Source: Paracoccaceae bacterium (GTDB lineage: Bacteria > Pseudomonadota > Alphaproteobacteria > Rhodobacterales > Rhodobacteraceae). From it: a DNA stretch of 64,000 nt. Below, piece after piece: positions 46,743 through 55,741 of the stretch. A program made the position numbers and the translations under genes. The stretch's first letter is position 1; each line of letters starts with the position of its first letter. The stretch is from contig JAGWAS010000020.1 of NCBI GenBank assembly GCA_021296235.1, forward strand, positions 1-64,000, written 5' to 3'. The notes beneath the pieces are model-generated. The model was not told where the DNA came from. It did no database searches and saw only the letters and a program-made list of their open reading frames with translations.

Positions 46743-48104
46743 TCACAAACAATCGGCGGCATCGATCGGATGGCTTATGACGCAGGCACCGGGCAAGGCG
46801 TCGGCGTCGGATGAAACGGCGATTACAATGAAGTCATCCGCTGACGGGTAGCTTGCATCAAGACGCTCACGAACTGTTTCCGAAGTTACTGAGCCCATCC
46901 TTTCATCAAGTTCCAAAGCCTCTCTTGGATCATGACCATCAAGATTGCTTTGAATCACAGCGGCGGAAAGCGTGTCGACAAAGGACTGGTTTTCTTCAAT
47001 GATTGACAGGATTGGAGCCTTGAGGGCATCCAAATCACCTGGCAATCCCTCTTCCAGAAACGCCGTGTAGGCTTCGCTCACGGTTTTCTCGGCCGCTGTC
47101 AATTTGGAAGTTTCGACCGCACCTGCCATAAACAATAGCCGGTGTTCCCGCGAGAAACTGTCGATGCCTGCACTGAAACTATAGCTTGCCCGCAAACCCG
47201 TGCGGACAGCTTCAAACAGCACGCTTTCCTCATCGCCGCCCAGGGCTGACACCACGAGGATATCCTCTTCTTCGTGTCCGAGCCGCGTGGGTGGCAGGGG
47301 TGCGATGAATGCCAAGTTGGCGGTCTCGGAGTCTGGAATGTGCAGAAGAATGCGGCGCGGAGCGAAATCAGGAACCACATGACGGTTGATCTCGCGCGAT
47401 TTACCGGGAAGGTCCTCAAACAGCGCATCGATTGCCGCACCAGCCTGCTCTGCACTGACCTCTCCGGCAATCACTATGGAATCCGGCGAGCGGGTGATCG
47501 TTTCCGCATGCCAATGAACCACATCATCCCTAACCAGGTTCTCGAAGGCGCGGGGCTCATCCAGCGACAGCGACCTTCGGAGGGGGTGGTTGCCAAGAAC
47601 GGCCCAACGAACGGCGTCATATCCGCGATGGGCAGGATGGCTTCGCGCTTCAGCCATATTCCGGGAAATGCCGTCACGAATGCGGTTGAACCAAACTTCA
47701 TCGAACACTGGAGCACGAATGTGGGCATTCGCGATTTCGATTGTTTCATCCATATGGATCTTCTCGAAAATCAACACACCCATTGCATGATCGGTGGTTG
47801 AAACGAGGTGACCTTCGGAGTTCAGGTCGGCGAATCGTTCTCCCGCCACTCCCGCCGGATAACCCTCGGCACCACCGGCCAGGATCAACTGGGTGCCGAC
47901 AATGGGCGCGGTTTCATTGACGCCTTCGCGATATGTCCAGTCGGTCGGCCAAGCGACTCGGATTGTCACATCCTGATGTCCAGACATATGAACCAGTGTG
48001 TATTCGAGGCCACCCGGGCTGGCCTCATTGCTGACGGTGGGACCGTCCTCCTTGCAGGCGGAAAGGGCCAGAACGGCAAAAAGCGCAATGATGAAGCGGA
48101 TCAT
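46743..48104 (-). CDS. M16-family peptidase homologue, lipoprotein, catalytically degenerate
   Basis: A 453-residue protein with a lipoprotein signal ('FIIALFAVLALSAC', Cys about residue 17). It has two M16-like domains ('LEYTLVHMSGHQDVTIRVAW'; 'DSIVIAGEVSAEQAGAAIDALFEDLPGKSREI'). The zinc motif HxxEH is not present in the N-terminal domain, where 'GAEGYPAGVAGERFADL' stands in its place, so it should be the non-catalytic partner of the upstream M16 peptidase. Its start overlaps that gene's stop by 4 bp, indicating a stoichiometric heterodimer in the periplasm. Confidence 0.75.
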   Translation of the reverse strand: MIRFIIALFAVLALSACKEDGPTVSNEASPGGLEYTLVHMSGHQDVTIRVAWPTDWTYREGVNETAPIVGTQLILAGGAEGYPAGVAGERFADLNSEGHLVSTTDHAMGVLIFEKIHMDETIEIANAHIRAPVFDEVWFNRIRDGISRNMAEARSHPAHRGYDAVRWAVLGNHPLRRSLSLDEPRAFENLVRDDVVHWHAETITRSPDSIVIAGEVSAEQAGAAIDALFEDLPGKSREINRHVVPDFAPRRILLHIPDSETANLAFIAPLPPTRLGHEEEDILVVSALGGDEESVLFEAVRTGLRASYSFSAGIDSFSREHRLLFMAGAVETSKLTAAEKTVSEAYTAFLEEGLPGDLDALKAPILSIIEENQSFVDTLSAAVIQSNLDGHDPREALELDERMGSVTSETVRERLDASYPSADDFIVIAVSSDADALPGACVISHPIDAADCL

Positions 48105-49438
48105 TCGACAAGGTCCTCAAGGCCAATCAGGGCAACGGCGGTGCGGCCCTCTCCGGAAAGGCGCCGCAGCAGATCGTTGGTGGTTTCAAGTGAAAGCTCG
48201 CCTGCGAGCAATTTCAACTCGCTCTTGGGCAGTGGCTCACGCAGGAGTGAGATCCGGTCAAACGCATAGTCTGCCATCCAATTGGCCGTCTCATCCTTGT
48301 CATCCCAATCGGGCCAAAATCCGTCGAATCGGTCAAGAATACGAGAGAAAGTTGTGTGCGGGAGTCCCTTCACAGCGATTTCGTTAAGCGTGTCCTCGAA
48401 CTCCGATCGCAACTCCGAAAACGTAACATCGCTATCCGGTATGGCGGTGAGCCGCATCTCCACATTGTTCTCGTCGATCGGCCAGACGCCGATGTCCAGG
48501 TTTCGTGCAACAAAGGCATCAAAGCGCAGCGGTCCCGCCAACCCGCCCGGCAGACTGGTGTCAAGGATATCGCGCAGCAGTGCAGTTTGTGCTTCCAAGA
48601 GATCAAATTGCACCGGCGTTTCAAGTTCAATCACCCGGCGCCATATCATGCGCCGGGTGGCGTCCGGCGACGGGAAATGCAATACGGTTTCTGTCGGTGC
48701 CGCCAGTTCGAACTGTGGCAATCCGATTTTGGCAACATCGTCTCGCGGTTCAGGCAGTTTGAGCTTTCGCAACGCCCGGAGCACCTGTCGTTCGGTTACA
48801 TCGCCGATGGCCACCAGCGTGGTGTTTCCTGGCCGGTGTGTCGCGGCATGAAGGGCGCGGGCGTCGTCGTATTCAAATGCCATAATTGCGTTCGGTGTCC
48901 CGATCAATGATGTGGCAATTTGGTTGTTCCTGTACAGGAACTCGTTCATTGCCTCGTCAGCCCGGGCGTCGATGTTGCCGGCGATGCTGCGCTCATACTC
49001 CCTTTGGATGATGTTCCGTTCCTCCTCAGCGAATTTTCGCGGCAGATCAATGGGAGCAAAGATATTCGAGAGAGTCTCGAGCATCTCATCCAAATCCTGC
49101 GGCTCTCCGTCCAGCCAGTAGCCGACAGAAATTTCGCCTGTCCAAGCATTGGAGTGCCTTGCATTGCCCTTCCCCGGGTTTGCAACAGAATTCAGCCAAG
49201 CGAGATGTTCGACATAGTGCGCCAAACCGGCGTCAGCAGGTGGCATTCCCAGGATGAGGTGCAATGAAACCTGCCCGCTGTCCGGGACCGTTGCGACGAC
49301 ATGGCGAAGTGGCGCTTCACCCGTCCGGAAATTCGGGACAACAATGAAGGCGATGCCCAGAATCGCAGCTGCAAGACAACAGCAAACGGCCAAGACAACT
49401 CTGCGGCGTACGGGCGAATGCCCGGTTGATGCAGTCAT
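48101..49438 (-). CDS. M16-family zinc metallopeptidase (catalytic subunit)
   Basis: A 445-residue protein with an N-terminal membrane anchor or signal at about residues 13-35 and the M16 zinc motif H74-Y-V-E77-H78 ('GLAHYVEHLAWL'). A further acidic ligand region lies at 'FAEEERNIIQREYERS'. The C-terminal M16 domain follows ('NTTLVAIGDVTERQVLRALRKL'). M16 pairs of catalytic and non-catalytic subunits degrade peptides in a closed chamber. It overlaps its neighbours by 4 bp on both sides (ATGA), so the three genes form one operon. Confidence 0.85.
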   Translation of the reverse strand: MTASTGHSPVRRRVVLAVCCCLAAAILGIAFIVVPNFRTGEAPLRHVVATVPDSGQVSLHLILGMPPADAGLAHYVEHLAWLNSVANPGKGNARHSNAWTGEISVGYWLDGEPQDLDEMLETLSNIFAPIDLPRKFAEEERNIIQREYERSIAGNIDARADEAMNEFLYRNNQIATSLIGTPNAIMAFEYDDARALHAATHRPGNTTLVAIGDVTERQVLRALRKLKLPEPRDDVAKIGLPQFELAAPTETVLHFPSPDATRRMIWRRVIELETPVQFDLLEAQTALLRDILDTSLPGGLAGPLRFDAFVARNLDIGVWPIDENNVEMRLTAIPDSDVTFSELRSEFEDTLNEIAVKGLPHTTFSRILDRFDGFWPDWDDKDETANWMADYAFDRISLLREPLPKSELKLLAGELSLETTNDLLRRLSGEGRTAVALIGLEDLVE

Positions 49439-49845
49439 TCAGGCCCCCGGGCACAAACATCGGATTTGCCGCCTACAATTTCGTTGGGATCGGTGACATG
49501 CTTGGCTGGACAGTTGAACAGGACGGAAGGACAGGAAAGTCCATCAATCACCGTCTTCGGCAGGCAGGCCATGAACAGCAGGATGAGAACTGTGCGCTCA
49601 ACCATATTCTGGTTTTCAACGGCAGGAACAACCAATTCGAACAATGGCTGGATCAAGATGAAACTCGACGCAATGGGCACGACTGCCTGAATATATTGAG
49701 ATGCCCGAAGTTTCCAGCCAAGCTTACGAGTGAATCTGGCGATATCCAATGAACAACCACGTTGTTCGGAAAGTTGGAGGGCCGCAGTGACCAGAAACAG
49801 AAAATTGGCCCCGACCTCGGCAGGTTCGGCAACATCCGAGTCCAT
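49435..49845 (-). CDS. Small hypothetical protein with hydrophobic segments, first gene of M16 operon
   Basis: A protein of about 136 residues from the ATG at 49845; the frame is open to 49962. Hydrophobic stretches occur at 'VGANFLFLVTAALQL', 'YIQAVVPIASSFILIQPLFELVV' and 'TVLILLFMACL'. Its stop overlaps the start of the catalytic M16 gene as ATGA, the same coupling seen between the two M16 genes, and this is the main reason to call it. No family recognised. It may anchor or regulate the peptidase pair. Confidence 0.4.
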   Translation of the reverse strand: MDSDVAEPAEVGANFLFLVTAALQLSEQRGCSLDIARFTRKLGWKLRASQYIQAVVPIASSFILIQPLFELVVPAVENQNMVERTVLILLFMACLPKTVIDGLSCPSVLFNCPAKHVTDPNEIVGGKSDVCARGPE

Positions 49846-50395
49846 GGGCCCAATGCCCGCGCTGAAAGGATCAATTGAGTTTGGGTAGCAAGCACAACAA
49901 ACGGCGCCTGCCTGGACGGAATGCTCAAACACTCCAGAGCCGAGATTGGAAATCGGGCACAAATTCGGCGTTTCCCACAGTGCCTGAATGATCTGAGGTT
50001 CTGGAAAGAACCATGGAGGCAGAATTCGATTTGAGGTTGGCCGTGCCGGATGCCGGCAATCCCCATTTCGGCGGGGATTCCTGGTTTTGCATCCGGTGCT
50101 TCCGGTGGCTGCGGACTTTCGCTTGGTTTGGGCGCCTTTGCGTTGGTATGGTGGCTCCTGTGTTCGGCAAGCTTGCGGTCAACTTGCAGGGAGGCACCTT
50201 GGTGAAAAATGGATCAATGGGATTCCCGGTTCCTGAGTTCCGCGGCGTTGCAGGCGTCTTTTCTGGAGTTTGTCTCAAGCGAAACACTGTGAACCGGCGG
50301 CAATTTGGGCGCCCTCTGCAGAGTCGCGATCGGCTTCCGATGCAGCACGGAACAGCGTTGTTCCCGATGCGTGCATTTCCATACGGGTGCAGCCC
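49846..50395. other. Divergent intergenic region (M16 operon / LysR)
   Basis: Upstream regions of the M16 operon and of the LysR gene. No recognised gene or strong palindrome. Confidence 0.4.
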
Positions 50396-51328
50396 ATGAA
50401 TCTTCGCCAATTGGAGGCTTTCAGGGCAACTGTTCGTTGCGGATCAATTACCGGAGCGGCCAAGATGATGCACATATCGCAGCCCAGCGTGAGCAGGTTG
50501 GTCGCCGATCTTAAACGCTCGGTCGGGTTTCCCCTGTTTGTGCGGGTCGGGCGCGGATTGACGCCGACGGTTGAGGGTCAAACCTTCTATCAGGCAGTCG
50601 AAGGGATGTTCACGGGGATCGATCGGCTGCAGGAGATCGCCAGTTCAATCCGGGCGTCGCAAGGTGGGGCAATATCCATCGGAACAATCCAATCGATCGC
50701 CACAATAGAATTGCCGACCGTAATCGGCCGGCTCCATCGCAGTCAGCCCGGCACCCGGTTCATCATTCATTCCCGCAACACCCCGGCGATTGTGGATGCG
50801 GTGCAGTTGAGGCAGTTTGATCTTGGAATTGTGGGGCGCGAGCCCAACCATGACGGGGTTGACATCCTGTTCCAAACTTCCGCTCCTTATGTTTGCCTGC
50901 TGCCCGAAGATCATCGCCTTGCGGGTGACAGCGGCCCGGTGGACTTGGAGCAATTGGCCGAAACGGAGATGTTCGTAACGTTTGGGGGAACGTATCCGGA
51001 CACCATGATGTCCATGGACAGCGACCTTTCGCAGAAGCTGCAGGAACGGTCGTGCCTTTCGGCAACAAACATGCCCGTGGCTGCCGCCCTGGTGCGCGAA
51101 ACGGGTGTGCTTGCCATAGCCGATCCGTTTTCGGCCGATCAGGCGGTGCGCATGGGAGGTGTCATCTTCCGTCCAATTGTCCAGAACCTTACCTACTTCG
51201 TGTCGGTGATTGCCGCCGGTCAGGATCGGCTGTCGCGCCAGGCACTGGAATTCGTGGAATTGTTTTCCGCACAACTAACCGACCGCGTGAAGCATGTGGT
51301 GTCGCTGAATCGGTCCGGAAGGCCCTAA
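50396..51328 (+). CDS. LysR-family transcriptional regulator
   Basis: A 310-residue LTTR. The N-terminal winged helix-turn-helix is canonical from 50396 ('NLRQLEAFRATVRCGSITGA', 'MMHISQPSVSRLVADLKRSVGFPLFVRVGRGLTPT'), followed by an effector domain ('GAISIGTIQSIATIELPTVI'). It is convergent with the TRAP operon; its stop codon overlaps that of dctM. It is the likely regulator of the TRAP and oxidase genes, though not directly in the divergent control region. Confidence 0.9.
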   Translation: MNLRQLEAFRATVRCGSITGAAKMMHISQPSVSRLVADLKRSVGFPLFVRVGRGLTPTVEGQTFYQAVEGMFTGIDRLQEIASSIRASQGGAISIGTIQSIATIELPTVIGRLHRSQPGTRFIIHSRNTPAIVDAVQLRQFDLGIVGREPNHDGVDILFQTSAPYVCLLPEDHRLAGDSGPVDLEQLAETEMFVTFGGTYPDTMMSMDSDLSQKLQERSCLSATNMPVAAALVRETGVLAIADPFSADQAVRMGGVIFRPIVQNLTYFVSVIAAGQDRLSRQALEFVELFSAQLTDRVKHVVSLNRSGRP

Positions 51329-52593
51329 TTCAGGATGGACGGCAGCCATGTGGCGGCGCCGGGCATCGCAATCATCAAAATTCCGAACAGAATTCCGACC
51401 CCCACGAACAGCGGGACCTCACGAAACGCCTTTTCCGGACTCTCGCCGGCAACGCCGGCGGCGGTATAGATTCCGACACAGACCGGTGGGGTTATCATTC
51501 CGATTCCGGCAAAGGCGACAAATATGACATAAAGGTGCAGGATGTTCTGATTGAGGGACAGTGCCAACGCTGCAAATATGGGAACCGTCAGATAGAACAC
51601 CGGCACAATCTCGATGAACGTGCCGAGTATAAGGCAGATGACCGCAATTGAGATCCAAAGCATCAAAGGTGTGCCGCCCATCTCAGTAAAGAAGCTGATG
51701 ATCCCCTGAGGTGCACGGGAATATGTCAGAACGACGCTCAGGAAGGTGGCCATTGCGATAATGGCGAAAATGACAGCCGTAATGCGCGCTGTATCATTCA
51801 GGGCCCTGATGATGCCGAGAAACGTCAGTTCCCGGTAGACGAGCATGCCGATCAGGATTGCCCAGACACCCGCAACGGCCGCAGACTCGGATGGTGTCAA
51901 CAGCCCGGCATAAATTCCGCCCAGTATGATTACAGGCGTGAACAGGCCGGGCAAGGCGGCACGGAATGCAGCGAAACGCTCGGCCCGGGATGAGCGCACC
52001 GGGTTGCGCAGGTGGCGGCATCGCCGGAACACGACTGCGCCCAACAACACTATCAGCACCAGCCCTGGGATGAACCCTGCGGCAAATGTCCGTGACACCG
52101 GAACGTCGGTCAGTGCACTGAACAGAATGGCGGCATTGGACGGCGGAATTAGCGCCTCAAGGAATGCCGCAGATGCGGCAAGCACAATTACGAACGGCCT
52201 GTCATAGCCCTGCTCAACCATTTTCGGGATCATTATGGTGCCGACAGCGGTAATTGCGGCAAGGATTGAACCGCAAAACGCAGCGAAAAAACCCATGGCA
52301 AGGATCATTGCCAGTCCCAGCCCACCCGGCCAGTGCCCAACAAGGGTTGTGGCAAAATGAACCAGACGGCCGGCGGCTCCGCCGCGCAGCATGACCATGC
52401 CGGTGAAGATGAACAGCGGCACCGCAATGAGCACATGCTTTGTCATGGATCCGAACGAAACCTGAATGAGGGTCGACCAAGGCAGGTCCATGATCCAGAT
52501 CGCACTTGCGGCGCTGCCCAGGCCGAACACCATGAATATCGGAACCGAGAGCACCAGAAGCACAGCCGAAAACAGAATGGGAAGAATGCTCAT
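51325..52593 (-). CDS. dctM: TRAP transporter large membrane subunit DctM
   Basis: A 422-residue protein with about 12 membrane segments. DctM motifs are 'VPLFIFTGMVMLRGGAAGRLVHFA', 'GFFAAFCGSILAAITAVGTIMIPKMVEQGYDR', 'SNAAILFSALTDVPVSRTFAAGFIPGL' and 'ESAAVAGVWAILIG'. It imports the ligand delivered by DctP using a sodium gradient. It overlaps dctQ by 4 bp. Confidence 0.95.
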   Translation of the reverse strand: MSILPILFSAVLLVLSVPIFMVFGLGSAASAIWIMDLPWSTLIQVSFGSMTKHVLIAVPLFIFTGMVMLRGGAAGRLVHFATTLVGHWPGGLGLAMILAMGFFAAFCGSILAAITAVGTIMIPKMVEQGYDRPFVIVLAASAAFLEALIPPSNAAILFSALTDVPVSRTFAAGFIPGLVLIVLLGAVVFRRCRHLRNPVRSSRAERFAAFRAALPGLFTPVIILGGIYAGLLTPSESAAVAGVWAILIGMLVYRELTFLGIIRALNDTARITAVIFAIIAMATFLSVVLTYSRAPQGIISFFTEMGGTPLMLWISIAVICLILGTFIEIVPVFYLTVPIFAALALSLNQNILHLYVIFVAFAGIGMITPPVCVGIYTAAGVAGESPEKAFREVPLFVGVGILFGILMIAMPGAATWLPSILN

Positions 52594-53108
52594 GACTGGC
52601 TTCGGTCCGCGGCAGCGATTTTTTGGAGGGTTTCAAGCAGCAATTCGAAGGCAAAGAGCGCAAGAATGGCAAAACCGGTCGGGAAAGCGAGATACATCCA
52701 CCAGATCGGGATCTCGATCTCCAGTTCCATCAGTTGTCCCAGCCGCCGGTAGAGTGCCACCGCATCGTTGCCGGCAAAGAAAAATATCATTGCCCCAACA
52801 AGCATGACCGCAAACACCAGAAGTTGCAGAAGAAGCGCCTTTCGTTCGTCAAGAAGGTTCGGCACGAAATCCACCTGAATGTGCGCTCCCGCCCGCAACA
52901 GCGGCCCCAGCAACGGGAATACCATCCATGGAACCAATGCCGGTGGCAGTTCAATGAACCAGTCATAGCCGGTGCCGCTGACATAGCGCGTCAGGGCGCT
53001 TAATGTCAGGGCGAGAACCATGGCGGCGACTATGGTCGTAGACAGGGCACCGGCCAACAGTTCCAAGGCGCGATTGACGGAACGAAGGATACTCAGAACT
53101 TGCCGCAT
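52590..53108 (-). CDS. dctQ: TRAP transporter small membrane subunit DctQ
   Basis: A 172-residue four-segment membrane protein of the DctQ family ('GALSTTIVAAMVLALTLSALTRYVSG', 'ELPPALVPWMVFPLLGPLLRAGAHIQVDFV', 'PIWWMYLAFPTGFAILALFAFELL'). It lies between dctP and dctM, overlapping the latter. Confidence 0.92.
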   Translation of the reverse strand: MRQVLSILRSVNRALELLAGALSTTIVAAMVLALTLSALTRYVSGTGYDWFIELPPALVPWMVFPLLGPLLRAGAHIQVDFVPNLLDERKALLLQLLVFAVMLVGAMIFFFAGNDAVALYRRLGQLMELEIEIPIWWMYLAFPTGFAILALFAFELLLETLQKIAAADRSQS

Positions 53109-53141
53109 GGTCAGTTGCGGTCAGATTGCATTGCGGCGATG

Positions 53142-53168
53142 CGCCCTTCGCCGAAACGGCGAAGGGCG
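53142..53168. promoter_or_regulatory. Strong stem-loop between dctP and dctQ
   Basis: Perfect 12-bp stem (CGCCCTTCGCCG / CGGCGAAGGGCG) with an AAA loop, in the 76-bp gap after dctP. No U-run follows, so it is more likely an mRNA-stability or attenuation element favouring the binding protein than a full terminator. Confidence 0.6.
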
Positions 53169-53184
53169 TCGGTATCCGGGCCGG

Positions 53185-54210
53185 TCAGTTGGCCGCGAAG
53201 GCCTGGGCGGCCGCAAGCACTTCCGCGTCAATCTTGTCGGCGATTGCAGGAAGCACCTTATCGTTCATCAGGGCGTCGAAGCGGGCCTTCTCCTCACCTG
53301 AAAGCACGGTAACCACTCCGCCCTGCTCCTGGAACTCGGTGAGAGTTTCCTCTCCGGTCTGCATGATGGTGCTGGTCGAAATCGCTCCGATCTCTTCGCC
53401 CACCTCCAACAGGAGTTGCTGCAAATCGTCCGGCAGGCCGTTGAACCAGGTTGCGTTGGCCATGATGTACGCATCGGCGAAATACTGATAGGGCTTCTGT
53501 CCGTATTTCAGATATTCCCACCAGCTGTAGGCGCGGATTGATCCCGGCGGGCTGTTGATGGTGTCGATCATTCCGGACTGGAGAGATGCGTAGACCTCGC
53601 CCGTCGGCAGGGACACGGTGTTGGCGCCGAGCGCTTCCCACATCGGGCGTTCCGCACCGATCAGCGCCCGTGCCTTAAGGCCTGCCATTGCGTCAATTCC
53701 GGTCAGTTCGCGTGCGGCGCTGAACGTCATGACCGGGCCGACCGGATCATACATCAGGAGCAAGGAATCGGATTTCCCCGTTACGTCATTCCAAATTGCT
53801 TGCCCTGCTTCGGTATCGGTGAAGAAGGCCCGCTGCTCCCCATAGCTGTCGAACAGTCCCGTGAACGAGACGACGTTGTAGTTCTTGTTGATTGGCGGAA
53901 ACGAAACAACACCCACTATGCCGCCCATCTCAACTGCGCCGGAAGTAATCGCTCCCAACTGCTCTCGAATGCCGAAGAGCTGGCCGGATGGGAAGACATC
54001 GATTCGCATGCGCCCTTCGGCGCGCCTGTTTACCTCGTCGGCGAACATCTGCGCATGAATGGCACTGTGATGTGTTGGGCTCCAATGCACTGAAAGACGC
54101 GCGACATGTTCCTGTGCATTCGAGATGCCTGCCGTCGAAATGGCGATGGCAAGAGCCGCAAATAGTGAGCGCCCTGCCGTGCCGGCTGTTGTCGCCGCGA
54201 TTGAGTTCAT
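53185..54210 (-). CDS. dctP: TRAP transporter solute-binding protein DctP
   Basis: A 341-residue exported protein. The start at 54210 follows GGGAGAAG and gives a signal peptide ('GRSLFAALAIAISTAGISNA'). DctP-family features are 'HHSAIHAQMFADEVNRRAEGRMRIDVFPSGQLFGIREQLGAITSG'-type sequence in the N-lobe, 'LTGIDAMAGLKARALIG' and 'SLPTGEVYASLQSGMIDTIN'. It delivers an organic acid to DctQM. Divergent from a 2-hydroxy-acid oxidase gene, so a 2-hydroxy acid is a reasonable but unproven ligand. Confidence 0.93.
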   Translation of the reverse strand: MNSIAATTAGTAGRSLFAALAIAISTAGISNAQEHVARLSVHWSPTHHSAIHAQMFADEVNRRAEGRMRIDVFPSGQLFGIREQLGAITSGAVEMGGIVGVVSFPPINKNYNVVSFTGLFDSYGEQRAFFTDTEAGQAIWNDVTGKSDSLLLMYDPVGPVMTFSAARELTGIDAMAGLKARALIGAERPMWEALGANTVSLPTGEVYASLQSGMIDTINSPPGSIRAYSWWEYLKYGQKPYQYFADAYIMANATWFNGLPDDLQQLLLEVGEEIGAISTSTIMQTGEETLTEFQEQGGVVTVLSGEEKARFDALMNDKVLPAIADKIDAEVLAAAQAFAAN

Positions 54211-54522
54211 GATCTTCTCCCTTCCTGTTTGCCCGCACGCCCGCCATCGGGGTGTGGTCCATCCGTCAGCCGCATCGGCGACGGGTCCGCAGACCTGCTG
54301 CGCTGATGCAAATGATAGAGCCGGGATTTGCTGTCCAACCAATACAATATTTTGTTGCATCCATGCCAACACCCTATGGATTGGCGGAATGAGCGCTGCA
54401 GGCGTGTGCCAGCATAGCATCAATGCATGAATGACTTCTATTTTTTGATTGGTTGACGAAGCGGGCGGATGGCTATTGTTGCCCCGTTCGTGTCCGGTTT
54501 GCAGCGGAGGGTTCTGAGAGAG

Positions 54523-55665
54523 ATGCCGACCAGAAGCCGCATTCATTCGTTTGAAGACGCAAGGCGCCTTGCCCGCCGGCGCCTGCCGCGCCTGGTTTTT
54601 GACTTCGTTGAGGGCGCGGCGGGGCGGGAGATTGGCGCTGCGAGGAACGAGGCTCGTTTTGACGAAATCCTGCTGAAGTCGCGAGTTTTGGTCGATGTCA
54701 ACCGGCGCAGCCTAACAACAAGTATTCTTGGCAACGAATTTGCCGTTCCGTTCGGCATTGCGCCGATGGGAATGTGCAACCTGGCCTGTCCAGGCGCGGA
54801 CCGGTTTCTTGCTGAAGCGGCCCGGGAATTTGACATGCCGGTCTGCCTGTCCTCCGCCGGTTCCAGTGCCTTGGAGGACATGCAGCGCTGGGCGGGTGGC
54901 AGGGCATGGTTTCAACTCTATTTCGGGCAATCTGCGGAGGCATCGCTTGCCCGCGTGGACCGGGCAGCCGCTGCGGGCTACAAGACGCTGATCCTTACGG
55001 TGGATGTTCCTCAGATATCCCGTCGGATCAGGGATATCAGGAACGGATTCGGTTTGCCTTTCCGGATGACGGCACGTTCATTCTGGGATTTTGCCACCCA
55101 TCCGGGCTGGTCTCTCAGGATGCTCGGTGCAGGAGTCCCGGCACCCAGAAACTTCGGGGCATCGCGCAGCGAAAGCGGTTTCGACCGCTGTGCCTCCCGA
55201 TCCACCGATTGGAGTTTCCTGCGGAAATTGCGGGAAAGATGGCAAGGCGTGCTGATCGTCAAGGGAGTTAAATCGCCCGAGGATGCTGTTCCTGTTCAGG
55301 AAATTGGTGCCGACGCAATCTACGTTTCCAATCACGGGGCACGTCAGCTTGACGGCGACCCGCCGGCGATTGACCTGCTGCCCCTGATCCGTAAGGCTGT
55401 CGGGCCTGAGTATCCCCTGCTGTTCGACAGCGGGGTGCGCAATGGTGAGGATGTGGTGAAGGCGCTCGCAATGGGGGCTGATTTCGTCATGCTGGGACGA
55501 CCACTGCTCTTTGCCTTGGGCGCAGAAGGAAAAATGGGCTTGAACGCAATGCTGGAATGCATTTCCGAGGACACCAGCCTGACGATGGCTCAGCTTGGCA
55601 TAACCGAGATATCCGGCATGGGAGAACATGTGCTGTTCGGTTCCGCAACGGATGGTTCGGGATGA
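54523..55665 (+). CDS. FMN-dependent alpha-hydroxy-acid oxidase/dehydrogenase
   Basis: A protein of about 380 residues in the lactate oxidase / glycolate oxidase / mandelate dehydrogenase family, oxidising an L-2-hydroxy acid to a 2-oxo acid. Motifs are 'SFEDARRLARRRLPRLVFDFVEGAA', 'PFGIAPMGMCNLACPGAD', 'VSNHGARQLDGDPPAIDLL' with the catalytic His-x-x-Arg, and 'LLFDSGVRNGEDVVKALAMGADFVMLGRPLL' (FMN phosphate). An earlier in-frame ATG (54469) adds 18 residues. It is first in a + strand unit with a TPP enzyme and a HIU-hydrolase-like protein, and divergent from the TRAP operon. Confidence 0.92.
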   Translation: MPTRSRIHSFEDARRLARRRLPRLVFDFVEGAAGREIGAARNEARFDEILLKSRVLVDVNRRSLTTSILGNEFAVPFGIAPMGMCNLACPGADRFLAEAAREFDMPVCLSSAGSSALEDMQRWAGGRAWFQLYFGQSAEASLARVDRAAAAGYKTLILTVDVPQISRRIRDIRNGFGLPFRMTARSFWDFATHPGWSLRMLGAGVPAPRNFGASRSESGFDRCASRSTDWSFLRKLRERWQGVLIVKGVKSPEDAVPVQEIGADAIYVSNHGARQLDGDPPAIDLLPLIRKAVGPEYPLLFDSGVRNGEDVVKALAMGADFVMLGRPLLFALGAEGKMGLNAMLECISEDTSLTMAQLGITEISGMGEHVLFGSATDGSG

Positions 55666-55741
55666 GGCCAGTTTCCAGACCCAACCAGCGGCGCGGATGG
55701 CCGCTCTTGATGTCTGGACGAATAAGGACATGGGAAGGCAA

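Noticed and set aside
49963-50395. Frame on the + strand preceding the LysR gene
   Set aside because: Composition is not coding-like and there is no start signal; it overlaps the control region of the M16 operon and LysR gene.
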